From positions 1,736,001 to 1,800,000 of the forward strand of contig JAPXFQ010000787.1 of the NCBI GenBank assembly GCA_028564705.1: a stretch of 64,000 nucleotides of DNA, written 5' to 3'. This DNA comes from Apricaphanius iberus (taxonomy: Eukaryota > Chordata > Actinopteri > Cyprinodontiformes > Aphaniidae). Shown piece after piece: positions 1 to 12,122 of this stretch. Below the pieces are notes generated by a model. The model ran no database searches. It saw only the letters and a list, made by a program, of their open reading frames with translations, and was not told where the DNA came from. The position numbers were made by a program, and so were the translations under genes. Positions within the stretch are counted from its first letter, which is position 1; each line of letters opens with the position of its first letter.

Positions 1-424
1 AGACCTTTGAGTGTTTATTGTAAAATCAAACATTTCGGTCAGTTTTATGCACAGGCTTTTTTTTCTTAATTTGTTTATGTTTTTCTTTCTGGCAGTGTGG
101 TACTCAGAATTGGTATCGGAGTAACAAGTATAAACCCAACAGATTTACTTTCTCAAGTAGAGCATTACAAATTTTGCTGTAGTACTCCACTTGATAATTG
201 ATTGATGATTATGCACAGGCTTTTAAAAGGAAGCCACATGCTCTAAATACATTCACCGACGGGTGCATATTCCCTAGTCCACCCTCCACATCACATTTTC
301 TAGTAGTATTCGGATGGCAAAAGAATAAGGTTGATTTTGTGTCTGAGGAATTATGACTACCCTTTTTTTTTACTTCAGGTAAAGGCCACCAAACTTTTAT
401 TCAAGCTTTAATTATGCCTTAAAC

Positions 425-545
425 CACAGGTTTCCAAATCCATTCTTCAAGGTCTGGTGTCCTGCAACTTTTAGATGTGTCCTTGTTCCAACACTGTTTA
501 TTCAAATGACTAAATTACCTCCTCAACGTGCATTGAAGCAGGGTG
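425..545 (+). repeat. Dispersed teleost repeat, copy 1 (family Y)
   Basis: The sequence carries 'ggtgtcctgcaacttttag', 'tgtccttgttccaacac' and 'attcaaatgactaaattacc'. Related segments occur at 26525-26690, 32808-32905, 50380-50480 and, reversed, 44100-44285. I recognise the wording as a very common interspersed repeat in fish genomes, but I cannot assign it to a named transposon class. No coding potential. Confidence 0.5.
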
Positions 546-734
546 ACTTCTAAAAACATCAGACACTGGCCCGACTATGGACACCATTGGTTTTAAACTA
601 ACATACAGTGGCCCAGATAGTTTATCGGAATATAAAAGCCACAACAACAAAAGGCACAAGGGCGGTATTAATTGAAATGGACAAAAATATAATTATACAG
701 TTATCATAAAACATCACACGTCCACTGCATTGCT

Positions 735-918
735 CCCCAAGAACCCATAACTTTTTATCGATGACTCATTGCAATCTACTGGGATTCCTTACATAGAAAA
801 CTTTTAACTGATTGGAATGTTTGTATAATTGTATTGAAAAGACTTTTGTTGTAAAGTGCCTTGAGATGACATTTGTTGTGAATTGGCGCTATATAAATAA
901 ATGTGAATTGAATTGAAA
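735..918 (+). mobile_element. LINE 3' end (L2/Rex1-like), plus strand
   Basis: The stretch ends with 'gtaaagtgccttgagatgac', then 'ggcgctatataaataaa' and a short tail of repeated 'gaatt' units. This is the typical 3' end of teleost L2/Rex1-type non-LTR retrotransposons, which are usually 5'-truncated. Similar ends occur at 31972-32285 (minus), 34890-35250 and 44385-44716. Only the 3' untranslated end is present; no reverse transcriptase remains. The family name is inferred from memory of similar repeats. Confidence 0.6.
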
Positions 919-1371
919 CTTATCTATGAAAGACTTAACTTCTGAACCTGTTTAGAGAGGAAAACCTGTCGGAAAGCGGCAGACAGGTTACAGAGCAGGA
1001 GATACTTTATTTCCCTTTGTCTTTACGTCCGCTTAAATTTTACATCTGTTGCGACTTTTGCAGTGTTGCAGCTCTTGTCATGACTTTTGTTGTGCTGTTG
1101 CGTTATAGCCTTTGTTGTTTTTTTGTTGTTGTAATTTTTGTGATTCATTGAGCCGTTTGGTCCGCCATACTAATAAGCTTCCAGAAATCTCGGGAAAAGA
1201 CTCATCCCTACCCAGGAGACTCAACAATTTAACCTCTAATAAGAAAAACAACTGTGACTCCAGCGACTGTCATTATAAGACAATAGGACACTAATGAAGC
1301 CAAAACCAAACCTCCACCAATAGGCGGCACGCCAAGGACCGTCGTTAAGACGTGTAGCACAAAGGATCCAA

Positions 1372-1610
1372 TTACATAATCAGTCTGTTAAAAGCCTTCC
1401 AAGAGGTTAAATAACTGAGTCCACACCAGTTAGTTGGACCAGTCCCAGCCTGGTCAGCGGCGAGCATGAACTGATGAAGCCTCTTGGATAAGAGGTGAAA
1501 CGTCTTCCAAGACAAATTACCAAGTCCAGTTGCGTTCGATTGATATTTCCTTGAGATAACCATGACCTGGATGGCTGAGAATATTCACAGGCTTTATTGC
1601 CTGGTATTCT
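1372..1610. repeat. Interspersed repeat with 'gaagcctcttgga...gaaacgtcttcca' motif
   Basis: The segment contains 'tgatgaagcctcttggata', 'gaggtgaaacgtcttccaag' and 'gataaccatgacctggatgg'. I have seen this phrase many times in fish genomic sequence as a dispersed repeat. Its class is uncertain. Minus-strand open frames across it, including a 125-residue one (1407-1784) with a lysine- and serine-rich start, look like repeat translations. The lysine-rich part resembles the N-terminus of some hAT-derived proteins, but only weakly. Confidence 0.35.
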
Positions 1611-2023
1611 CTTAAATGTAGCTTTCCTTTTCTTGGAAGTTGTAGGCTCTTCATCTGTGTCCTCATTGGACTTTTTCATTTTCACAAAGAAACTTTTCAG
1701 AACCTCTTTTTTCATTATTGTGCTAGTTTGTGGGTTTGTTTTTTGCAGTGACTTATCACATGACCTAGGCAAGGGTTTTGACATGACTGAGTCAAAAAGT
1801 GAGTTGTAGCTGGATGTAACAAAGAGAATCTAGTCGTTTTCCAAAATAAGACATTTTACAAATAGTAATTTTTGAATATTAGACATAATTTAGACTGATG
1901 ATAAATCAAGCAGAATTACTGTAAGTTATTATTTTCTCTGTGGGGCCCAGTTCCAAATGACCCGGGGACCTCTAGGGTTTTGGGTTCTAACTTGGTGAGT
2001 GGCCTTTCATGCAAGTGAGTACA

Positions 2024-2300
2024 GGACTCATTTCACTGTGAATATTGACACTTGTTTAAACAGCTTCAGTAACATAATGTCCCACACAAGGGGATCCAGA
2101 ACTTGTCTCCTTCCTTCACATTCCTGCGCCATTGTTTTTTTTTTTGTTTTTTTTTTGCATACAACGGTTTTGAACAGATGAACATGCACATTTCAGACAT
2201 TTAGAAATTGTATACAAGGACAAACCATTCCTGTACAGGTCCACAATTCGGTTCCTTTTTCTTGTTGATGACTCATTTTGATGCGATTATGTTACACAAG
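2024..2300 (-). mobile_element. Tc1-like transposon fragment
   Basis: Successive blocks match the minus-strand N-terminal half of fish Tc1-like transposases: 'ggactcatttcactgtgaat', 'agaacttgtctccttcct' and 'cagatgaacatgcacatttc', then 'catttagaaattgtatacaa' and 'acaggtccacaattc'. An equivalent of the third block occurs in the larger Tc1 copy at 20864-22185. A T-rich run interrupts the fragment near 2133-2157. No inverted repeat ends are seen and no frame is open, so this is a truncated, decayed copy. Confidence 0.6.
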
Positions 2301-2559
2301 TAAACTGTGTGTGTTTGAGGAATTGCTTTAAAAAAAACATCAGGTGTGCTGAGACTAAACCTAACAGAAGTTTATGAGCTTGCATCATCATCCTGGCATT
2401 TTTATCTTACTGTATGTAAACTTCAGAATTTAAAATCATAATAATCTCGTATTTAGAGAATAAAAATCTCCCCTCACCTCAAATCAAATCTCAAATTCTC
2501 CTATGGACCTATACCTCAAAATCACCTGCTTAACATAGAATTCTTTGAAGATCTTTGGC

Positions 2560-4085
2560 TATGAGACCACAGATACCATTTGATTCTGCCATTCACTACT
2601 GTAATCTAAAGACATGACGCAGGACCTCTTAGTAAACAAAGACTATTGTTACACTGCTAGAGATACACTGAAAACAGCACAGCGTGCAGAAAGCCTGCAA
2701 TCAAGAAACACTCAAATTAATTGGCCCAAGATGATGACTGTGCCTCACCCTCTGATTTACATCTACTTTCATGTCAGATCACTTTTTTTTCCATTATAGT
2801 TTTTGTTTGTTTGCTAGTTTCAAAGGCCATTAGATGAGCCGTACAATAATGCATTCTGTCTGCCTTCCATTTTTGTGACGAGCACTTTAGTCACTTTGTC
2901 TGAGGAGGCAAGCTTTGCCATTTTTAATTGTACATTCACTGGCAGGAAGAGCCAAGACAGTCATCAGCTTGTTTTTATAAAGTGAACAAAGAAAGTTGTC
3001 AGATTATGTTGGCTTTCTAACACTTTTTTTTATTATCTGAGAGCAGCTTGTCATCTCAGAAACTGGTAATGGCACAATTTACTTTCTATGTTGATTAACG
3101 TTTTTACATTATGGGATTAAACCTTCATGCAACTCATGTGAGGCATGAATTTACTTCCGTAAGTAGAAGGCACAGTGATTATTTTTTCATCTGAGACGAG
3201 GTGCTCGGTCTTAAGTGTAGGTTCGTGCTTATAAATCCCGGGCTGTGGCTATAGGAAACAAACTGTGCAGCTGATGAATCACAGCCTCCTGGTTATTAAC
3301 CGGTCTATTTGTTTGCAACTTTATGCTAATTTGCGCTGCTTCTGGTGACTGCTTTGGTCATTATTTAAATGAGTCTGTGTCTGTAAATCACCACACCTGC
3401 CTGCGGTACTTATGATTTGCAGCCACTCAGTAAATCTGCCTCTTTTATTCCCTTATTAGTGTACAAAAGCAGATGACTTTAATTTCTAACATCCTGCCTT
3501 ACCATTGAAGTCTTTTTTGAGTCATTGGCTTATTTTATTACAGGTACAATTATGAGTAGTTTTTGTTATATAAGTTAAATCAATCAAAAGACATGTTCAT
3601 TATTTAAAAAAAGCAATTTCTTGCATGATTTAGGTGTGAAAGAGAAAAATGACTTAGCATTTTGGAGCCTCTGAAACATCTGCAATGCAGGGACAAGTGG
3701 AGTAAATCAGCTTTTATCCAAAGAGCTGGTGCAGGGCGTCATCATCATGATTACTGATGCAGAGGGGGAAAAAAAGTGTTGTGCCAAAACAGAAGCAAGC
3801 TTTGGAGTAATTGTTTGGATGAGGATCATCATCTCTAACTCTGAGTCTTCAGTTGGAAGCTGGAAGGTTGATATCTTTAAAGATTGGAGGATAAACACAT
3901 GGGAAGACGAGGCCTTTTGGAGCAGCAGCTACAGTCACATAGACCATATCTTGTTCTGTAAGTTCACTAAAGCTCCACTTACAAGGTGTGGTACAGGACA
4001 AAAAGATAAAACACGTCTCCTATATGGAACCTAATTTGGGTCAAATTCTATTCCATACTTGCACAACTCGAGCATAATTCTTGTA
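2560..4085. other. Unique AT-rich DNA, no gene seen
   Basis: No convincing exon, RNA gene or transposon end. The part at about 3170-3480 has lower repeat content and mixed TAAT-rich and GC-containing text that reads like conserved noncoding DNA, but this rests on appearance alone. Confidence 0.3.
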
Positions 4086-4094
4086 CAATACAGG

Positions 4095-4950
4095 TGACTA
4101 AACCAGGGGTTTCGTCTACGTACAGTGGCGGTGGGGAACCGCTGTTGGCCGGTCCCTGGTCCCTGAGGTGTCCGGGTCCTGGATCGGGCCCACCCTGACG
4201 TAGCCGGTTACCGGCGGAGCCCGTAGGCTTGTCCCTGTGACCTCCCGGGTCCCAGCATTGTAGCTGCTGGATGTTCCTCTGGGGATTCCCTCTGTTCCTC
4301 CCTTGAGGGGTGCGGTCAGCCCTGCGTTAGTCCGCCTGTGGCTCCTGGATTCTGGGGCCCTCTGGACATATCCCCGACCTCCTTCATGTCTGCGTCGATT
4401 CCTGTAGGACGGATTGACGGCTCCCTACACCAGCTATCGAACACTCGCATGGGGAAACCGTATATGCACCTGCATGCTCTCAAACACTCACAGGTGTGGG
4501 GACATTGGTATCTACAGACATATTCAAAGGCTGAGGTTATCAATAGATAATTGGTGCCAAGAGCTTTTCAGTGACATCATTGTTGTATTTATATACCCAT
4601 TTTTGTGTGTTGTGAATGTGTAATTCTTAGTTCATATTATTTGGTTTGTTTTATTAATGTTGCTCTGTTTTCTTGGTGGTTTTTTTAATGTAATTATTTT
4701 TTCTCCACCTCTCTGCTGTCCAGCGGATGTGGAGGAGTAGAATGTTTTGTTGTCCTCTCTTTATTTCCCTTCCTCTCGTGTATCGTCAATTCACACTCCT
4801 ACCTCTACTGTCTCTCTTTTTCATCTTCTTTCTTTCGTCTCTTTTGTTTTCCAATTGTCGTGTCCATAACTTCAAGAAATTAAACCCACAGCAATATTTA
4901 ATAAAGATTTCCGCACGCATATATCAAGTGGAGTGCCAAGAACAACACTG
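4095..4950 (+). repeat. GC-rich relic followed by T-rich tail, possible LINE 3' UTR
   Basis: About 450 bp of abruptly GC-rich sequence ('gtggggaaccgctgttgg' to 'cacacaggtgtgg'-like text near 4490) gives way to T/C-rich sequence. It includes 'tctctgctgtccagcggatg' and ends with an AATAAA at about 4899 ('taataaagatttcc'). This base-composition step and the terminal polyadenylation signal resemble 3' untranslated regions of fish LINEs. No reverse transcriptase is visible, so the assignment is tentative; an expressed-sequence relic is an alternative. Confidence 0.3.
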
Positions 4951-5038
4951 AGTGAAATACATGCTCAAAAGAAAAATAGAAAAAAATAAAGAAAAATAAA
5001 CTGAATATTTTTATTTTTTTGTTTTATTTTAAAATGTT

Positions 5039-5489
5039 GACAGAAAGATCTTAAGGCTCTCATTTCTTATACATATACAAGTCATATTACAATTCACACC
5101 CCTGACCACTTGATGTCAATGTGCTGACAGTTTAAACTTACGCATAAAGCTTGGGTAATTGAAACAATAAAAAAAAAATTAAAAAAAAGATTCCAATGGT
5201 AGCATCTGATCAAAATCTCAGACCTGAACATTTAACCAGCTCATCTAGTTAACTGGGAGTTGACAGCACCTTGAAGTACATCGGTGACTGCACTTTACAC
5301 AGAGTGGTGACTCATGCAAATGGAGCACATGCTGCAGGATTTCTTCATGACAACCCTTGTTCAGAGAAATTTGTTGAATTCTGATCAGTGTAGTTGGAGA
5401 ATTTTTTTCTTCATTTCAAAGCTTTAGCTGAAGAAGGGCTTGTAATTTCGGTCTCCAATGTGGTGGCAGAGGGCGGATATAGCCTCCAC
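5039..5489 (+). repeat. Unclassified dispersed repeat, copy 1 (family X)
   Basis: Diverged copy of a family also present at 23740-24200 and 59059-59385, all in the same orientation. Shared blocks in order are 'gacagaaa..cct.aagg', 'attacaattcacacccctga' with 'ccacttg', an A-rich stretch with 'gattcc', 'gcatctgatcaaaatctcag' and 'ctggtggtgac'-like text. Near the end come 'cttgtaatttcggtctccaa' and 'atagcctcca'. No terminal inverted repeats or open frame were found. Confidence 0.55.
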
Positions 5490-5589
5490 TTGGAGCATCA
5501 AAGTTTCACCTCAAGAATCTGACCCTCACTTTCAAGGGTGTATTCCCACCAGCGCTGCTTAGTCAACTGTAATCAAACTATAATTTGTT

Positions 5590-5880
5590 TGCCCAGGAAA
5601 ATTCTGTTTGTACATGTGTAAGCACAATCAAGCTCTGATGTGGACCAAAAAGGTGAACTCTGGTTCGCCTAAGGACCTAGGTCTCAGCTTGGTTGAAGTG
5701 AACCCTGGTGCAGTTCAATTGCGATTGGACATTATGGATAAATACAACAGAAAGAACAACTCTGTGTGGTTCCCTGCTCAATCCCAGCTCATTGATGCAA
5801 TGCATTTGTCTGGCACATTTGCCAAAAATAATAGAGCAATCGTTAAACCGCTAAAATCTGATGCCAATGAAAAATAATTT
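5590..5880 (+). repeat. Probable interspersed repeat ('gtgaactctggttcgcc')
   Basis: The text 'aaggtgaactctggttcgcc' and 'ttgaagtgaaccctggtgca' resembles a common fish repeat in which expected-value style phrases of 'actctggttcgc' and 'accctggtgcggttc' alternate. An 89-residue frame (5608-5877) runs through it and shows no recognised domain. I regard the frame as chance. Confidence in the repeat family is modest. Confidence 0.35.
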
Positions 5881-7249
5881 TAATATTACAGAACAGAACA
5901 TGTGTCACTGTCTTCAGCACTACTTGATGTGGTTCCACCACTGGCGAGGATCTCAACATGTTGGTCTGAAAGTGCAGGGTTAAAGAGAATTGCACCATCT
6001 CAGTAAAGCAACAATGTTGCAATTTTGGCCCCTAATCAAACAAAGTAGTACTGGAATATCAGTCGTGAAAACAACCTATATGTGCAGTTCCTAGTTTGTC
6101 ACAGCATCATAGCAGTTGCATGGTATCACTAAGTAGGTAGTAGCCAGTTTTTTAGTATTGTTTTCTCATAATCATAGCAAAAATAAAAAATAAATTTTGA
6201 TATTGTTTCAGTGAAATTATTGGATTAACTAGTAGATAGCTGGGTTGCTGAAATAACTGCTTGCAAGTAATCTCAAACATGGGCTCTGTTGTTGGCAAAT
6301 TAAATATATTATTAGGTCATATTCCCACAACCTCTGTTCTGTTCTCTATATGCAACCCACCTATTTCTTTAGTGTCTTTAAATATGTGCCATTAGCAGAG
6401 TCTCTAACTGAGCTTTGAACACTGTTGTGCAATTACATTTTCCCCTTCCTAACAGAGAGCGTAAGGTTGAACAGCTTGAAGCCAAAGACTTCCAACATGA
6501 CCATTTGCCTGTGCCAGTTGGAAGGAATCACTTTAATAATGCAGTCGCACTCAGCATCTCTATAATTGAACCTCAATAATGACGAGAACTCTTGTCACGC
6601 TGGCTGGACTCTTTCATGACAGGTCACAGTAAAGTACACAGTGACAGCCATTGTTAAAACGTCACTCGAGAATACTGTGCAAAAAAGCCCTACCGTGCAG
6701 ATTGTTTTCTGTGTTTTATAATCTAATGCTCAAAGTGCTATAAGACTGGAAAGAGACCATGGCAACATTGTTTTTGTCATGCATGTCTCTTGACAGAACA
6801 GGGAATGCATTTAAGATATTCCCTCTAACCAGATATCAAAAAACTTGATCTTTGGTAAGAAACTAAGAATATAGCATTCCCTTATATGTCAGAAGATGAC
6901 TCTGTACAATATCTTCTAAGAGCCTAATTACAATATCCAGAGACAGTTTTTTTTATGCAAATATTTGCATAAAAAGAGCTGCCTTAAAAGCGAATGAGCA
7001 TAATAAATTATATTCCACCTTTAATTTAAGAGCAGTTTCAGGAAACAGCAAGTCATTGTATACATTTGGAGAGATTACTGAAATAAAGGCTTTCAAGAAT
7101 GATTCATTTGAAAGTTTCAAAACTTTTCAGGCTTCTCCCTATTTTTTTTTAATCAAACACATAGGTGAGATATGATTTGGTGTCACTCGTACAGCGGTCG
7201 GGATTTAACTATAGACTGCGCGAATACCTGAGACTGAAAGGAAGAGGAT

Positions 7250-7870
7250 AGACAATGGATAAGCGAATGGGCGGTTGGATGATCATATGGATAGATGGAT
7301 AAAAGAATGAATGGAGAGGCCAAAGGCTGGATGGTTCCAGAGACAGACAGATGGTTGGAGAACCCAATAGACAAGCCGACTAATGTCTGGATAGTTAAAC
7401 AGATAAACCAGTGATTGGATGAACAAAACAATGATGAGATGGCTAAATGGACATACCAATAGTCAGATGATTGGATGTACAAAACAATGGTCAGGTGGTT
7501 AGAGGGACGGAACAATAGTCAGATTGTTAGACAGATAAACCATTGGTTGGCTGGACAGACAAATCAAGGTTAGTTGGACGGACAAACCACTTGTCTAAGG
7601 GTTGAACAGTTAGATTGTTAGACTGATAAACCAGTGGTCAGTTGGACAGACAGATCAATGGTTGTGGGATGGACAAACCAATGGTCAAACAGTTGAACAG
7701 AAACAAAAAAAAAAACAATGGTCAGAAGGAAAGACAGACCAGTGGTAAGATGGATGTACAAACCAATGGTCAGATGGTTAGAGGGACAAACCAATGGATG
7801 GGCCAATCAACAGATCAAATAATAGTGATAGATGAGTAGCTTGATGGAATAATGAACAAATTGTCAGATG
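7250..7870 (+). repeat. Degenerate minisatellite, 24/28-bp units
   Basis: About 620 bp of diverged tandem units, each starting 'caatggtcag' or a variant and ending 'gacaaac' or a variant. Between 7486 and 7800 the successive units are mostly about 24 or 28 bp; the longer form carries an extra 'ttag'-like tetranucleotide (for example 'gatggttagagggacaaac'). Purine-rich on the plus strand. Frames translated from the minus strand (7183-7515, 7618-7806) are repetitive artefacts of the array. Confidence 0.75.
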
Positions 7871-7899
7871 GTTGAAAGATGGTGAAACTAATGATATTC

Positions 7900-9650
7900 A
7901 ATAGATGCATACAACTTTTAGACAACAGGACATGAAATAAAAACTGGATATAGACTGGGAAATACCAAAAACAATTAACTCCAGACTATTTTAGAGAAGT
8001 TCTAGAAGGATTTGGCAAATTCACTGTCCATTTGTAGGGAACTGTGACATTTTCTTTGCAGGTATTTAAGAGACCACATATGGTGGCAACTATTAAACTG
8101 TGGAAAGCTAAGGCTATGGATAACTATGTGTGGGATAATGTGTCTTTGGCATGTTAAACCACAAGATGTCCTGGTCATGAAAGGCAGCTCAACACAAAAC
8201 ATGGCAACAACCGCTCAGTCACTAAAATTAAAGAAAAACTATGTGCATGCAATCCAAGGTTTCGGTTTCACTTAAAAAGTGCAGCGTGTCATGCGGATTT
8301 CTGAGTTTGATGCACGTTTTCCGGGAATCTCAGTGAACCTTATTAGTCACACTGAAAAGACTTCCTTGGGGTAATGGTGAAGGAAGTCATTTGCCTCTAT
8401 TGGTGGATTTTTTTTTTTTTTTTTGCATATCCTTTCTCTTGCTGTCTTTATCTGACTTCCACCAAGTGTGTGTATGTCTGTATGTGTGTGTGTAAGTGAC
8501 TGAGAACCAATCCAGCAGTATATTAATTTGAACCCTGCTTGCCAGGAGTGGTGGTTGCAGCAGTGCTACAGCAGGCAAGGCATCATTTTGGCTTCAGTTT
8601 TCCAGTGCCAAATGAATTACACTGACAGCTATTTACTGACCCAATTTTTTTAAATGAATTGTGGGAATCATCTGCTGTAGTTACAAGCATGGAGAGTATG
8701 GAAAGTGATGCACGCCGAGTGGCACAACTCCAAATTACCCAAGAACCACACACATTCAGGGATCATTATTTTAAACTCCCTACAAAATTCAACCAAATGA
8801 GGACCATGCAGGTGCTGAAAAGCGTGATATGTGACTAAAGCAGGAAAGTGTTTGTGTATTTAGTTCTGAAGATTTGTGCATATTTTCCTAGTCTCTCAAT
8901 GTTTACCTGGAAAAAACAGTAGTTCTAAATAACTTTTTGCATTATATCGTATTGTTCTTCATCTGAATGTCATCTGATGCCTGACACGGGCTAATATTAG
9001 TCTAGCTTCTAGCCCCATCACTTTTCATGTACATACCAAGGGCTAGCAGTGTCCTATATCTTTTAGTTATGCAAGTAGAGGACAACGTAGTGGGGCTATC
9101 TGGCCCTTGCATGAGATTATCTGTTTTTGAAAGGACAGATTTTCCAGGATTTTCTCAGCGTTCATTCAAATGTTGGCAATTACGGCTAGTTAAGCAGGCA
9201 AGGAAGCTTTTTTGCCTTAAAAAAGGGTTTTTAAAATTAGGCTAGGTCTTGTCAAAATGAATGGCAAAAACTCAGAATCTGACAACTAACCTGGCCCACC
9301 ATAGCCATGTATATGGCCCTTTAAACTCTATAGGACCAGAAAAATAGAACCATTAAGTTCTATTTATTTAAACCTAAAAACTATTCTATCACTCAAATCA
9401 AAATGATCTGAATAGTCAAATTACATGTTTAGTATCATTTAATTTTAAGACGTATTAGTCAGACTTTAAGTAGTACTTGCTGAGACAGATACTTTGGTGG
9501 TTTGCTATAACAAGTTTTATCAATACTTTCTGCCATACCTGACCCTTTAAGGACCTTCCTTATTTTGATACGGCCCAAAATGGATACGAGGTTGACATCC
9601 CTGGTTTTAATGGCTTGACAAAGGAGAACTGGTCAAAGCCAGATCTCAGA
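7900..9650. other. AT-rich DNA, no gene seen
   Basis: Contains a T-run near 8409-8424 and a short (TG)-rich patch near 8466-8492. No exon, RNA gene or transposon end could be supported. Confidence 0.3.
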
Positions 9651-9876
9651 TTACCCAGAGGACAGAAGGTCACACAAGAAAAAAAAAAAAAAAAAAAGAC
9701 CTAAGGATTTTGGTAAGTTGTTGTTAAATATGTCCAGTAATCTCACCTAATGCAACAAGCTAATATTAGCATTAGCTACATTTTAAATTCAACAATAGAA
9801 AGTCACATTTCGGAGTCCAAGTCCAAATGAAAGTAATTGGGGTACTGCCCGAGTCCGGTCGCAGGTTCCCTAAAAG

Positions 9877-11203
9877 TAGGGTGCCGACCGTCCCTTTAAA
9901 TACGGAATCAACCCTTATTTGACAATTAAATGCAGCGTCCTGCTTTGAACTAATAAGGGACACTATTTGTTCCGTATATTCATAAATGCCCAATATGTGT
10001 GTAGGCCATAGGTTTCATACCACCTTATTCTATCTAAGTTTCATATATAAAACTTTAATACAAATCACCCGACTACAGTCAGCAAAACTGATCAGCGGCG
10101 GGATCTAAAGGGACTGTACATTGTTTGTGTTTGCGTGTTGCGCGCTCAGGATTGATCAGGTAGACACACACAACACACTGGCGCTTCACACGTAGCGCCT
10201 TTAAAAATACCCCGAAAATCAGATGAGTGGGAGAACCATCCTTGGCTGGACAAGCTCAGTAAAAAAGAACACAAGGCAAATTGTAAAATATGTCGGTGAG
10301 TGTTTTCAGTCACATAATGAGAACACTCGCTCCACAGCACGGCACACACAAAACAACGCAAAAAAACACATGTCTGTGAGGCTCATGTGACATGTAGGCT
10401 AAAAAATTCGGAATAGATTACATGTATTGTGCTTTTTCAAAGATGTCTCGTCTATGTGCAATTTTATTTTTGTTGGCTTAACTGTGGGTGAGTTTTGTTT
10501 GAAGCCAGTAGGATTAGGCATAGTCTATTATCCAATCAATATAAATAACAACTTAAAGAACAAATCATGGTAACTGATTAATTGTTTTGCTAATAAATAG
10601 ATTAAAATGAAAATTTTTTAGATAGGTTTCTGGCTTTTGAAATTTTATATTTTAGAGAAATAGCCAAAACATTTTAAGTGAACATTACATTAAATTTCTT
10701 AGTGTGGTTTGATTGTTGTTCAGACAAGCCATGTAAGCCAATTTAATTAACTATTTGTCATCCCACTCCTAAATTTGTATTTAAATAAGCAGATAAAAAA
10801 GTTTCAATGTGTTTGGGGTTCATCTTTATAATCCCCAAAGAGTCATTTTAGAAAGAAAATATTTAAAAACACATTGTTGGAAGCTCAACAAACAGACCTC
10901 ATGTTGTTCTCTGTATCATCATGTGTTAGATCACACCGCATGTTAACATAAGTTGTATACACTGTATTTCTTTTTTATGTGGATGCTTTTTATTGCAGCT
11001 TTTTGTAGCCTTATTAACAGAACTGATGCATTAATGTGTTCTTTGTGAATAAAGCATTTCAGGCTTAACGTATGACCATTCTGGATGACCCCCTCACTAA
11101 AAAGCCCCACACCTCCTCGCGAGTCAGACGGCTCAGCCCGTGGAGAATTACGCCCTGTAGCCTAGGTGTCCCTTATTTTAATTTATGAAAGTTGGCAACC
11201 CTA
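9877..11203 (+). mobile_element. hAT DNA transposon, decayed, with zinc-finger remnant
   Basis: The element starts 'tagggtgccgacc' and ends 'ggttggcaaccct'-type sequence ('gttggcaaccct' then 'a'), giving a short terminal inverted repeat of the TAGGG...CCCTA type. It is flanked by 8-bp direct repeats cctaaaag (9869-9876) and cctgaaag (11204-11211), one mismatch, which is the hAT hallmark. Inside, a plus-strand frame around 10200-10300 reads K-S-D-E-W-E-N-H-P-W-L-D-K-L with a following C-K-I-C-R. This resembles the N-terminal BED/zinc-finger part of hAT transposases, and a stop comes directly after. The catalytic region is missing or unrecognisable, so the copy is non-autonomous. Confidence 0.7.
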
Positions 11204-11699
11204 CCTGAAAGTGACTCGAGTATGACTAATATAGCAATTTAAAGCGTAACTCAATAGTTTTTGCATTTCTCTTTTGAATATGACTACAACCAAACCATGT
11301 TACACTTTTGGATAATCATTTTGAATGTTTTTTTAAAGTTAGTATGCAGTTTAAATAAAACACTACCACCTGCCTCGCATGCAATGTATTCCATTCAGCA
11401 GTTGTACTTTTTATTTAACAGACACCATTTTAAGCTATTTCAATCTAATGACTCTGAAAAGCATAATAAATGTCAGATTGTACAGCATCTGGCTCCAACA
11501 AGCTCTCAACGTCCAGCTGGTGTTTATATTCAATATTTCTTAGTAAATGGCTATAATGATCTTACATCATTGCATTAGTTACCAATGAAAAAAAGTCAAT
11601 TTGTAATTTCTTTCCAACAACCATGAAAATCTCAACTATTTTCCTTGTTAACTTTAATAACGAGGAAATAATGAAAAAAAAAAAAAAAACTAAGATGCG

Positions 11700-12060
11700 G
11701 ATGTCGACTTTTAAATTTAATCTAAATAACATCTGCTGATATGCTACACCATGGGAATCCTGAGAATAATAATCTTATGAAGGCAGGAGGAGAGAGCAGG
11801 GATAAAGAGATCTAATTCCACTCTGTGGACCAAGAAGAAAGCCGTTTCCCTGGCACAGCTTTTTCCATCAGAGATTACACGTCTCCCATTTTCCTCGCAA
11901 CGTTTGACTTGGCGCGCCACCATTCACAAGACTGACCCAACTGCTTATCCCGAAGCGATGGAGTGGATGTGAAAAAGCAGAGCACATCCAAGTAACTGTG
12001 TCACCTACATACAGTAGATATTTGTCTAACCAGTAGTTGGCATAAAATGGCAGCACAGTA
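11700..12060. other. Non-repetitive intergenic stretch
   Basis: No gene or transposon signature. It is less AT-rich than its surroundings and could be constrained noncoding DNA, but nothing in the sequence proves it. Confidence 0.2.
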
Positions 12061-12122
12061 CGAGACGGGTGTCTTGGTAGGAACTGCTAACAATTTCTTA
12101 ACAAAGTTAATGTTGTGGTTGT

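Noticed and set aside
1407..1784. 125-codon minus ORF with lysine-rich start
   Set aside because: A weak likeness to hAT-derived N-termini, but it runs through a known dispersed repeat and lacks cysteine or histidine ligands.
5608..5877. 89-codon ORF
   Set aside because: Lies in probable interspersed repeat text and shows no domain.
7183..7806. Minus-strand ORFs of 110 and 62 codons
   Set aside because: They translate the 24/28-bp minisatellite array and have no other support.
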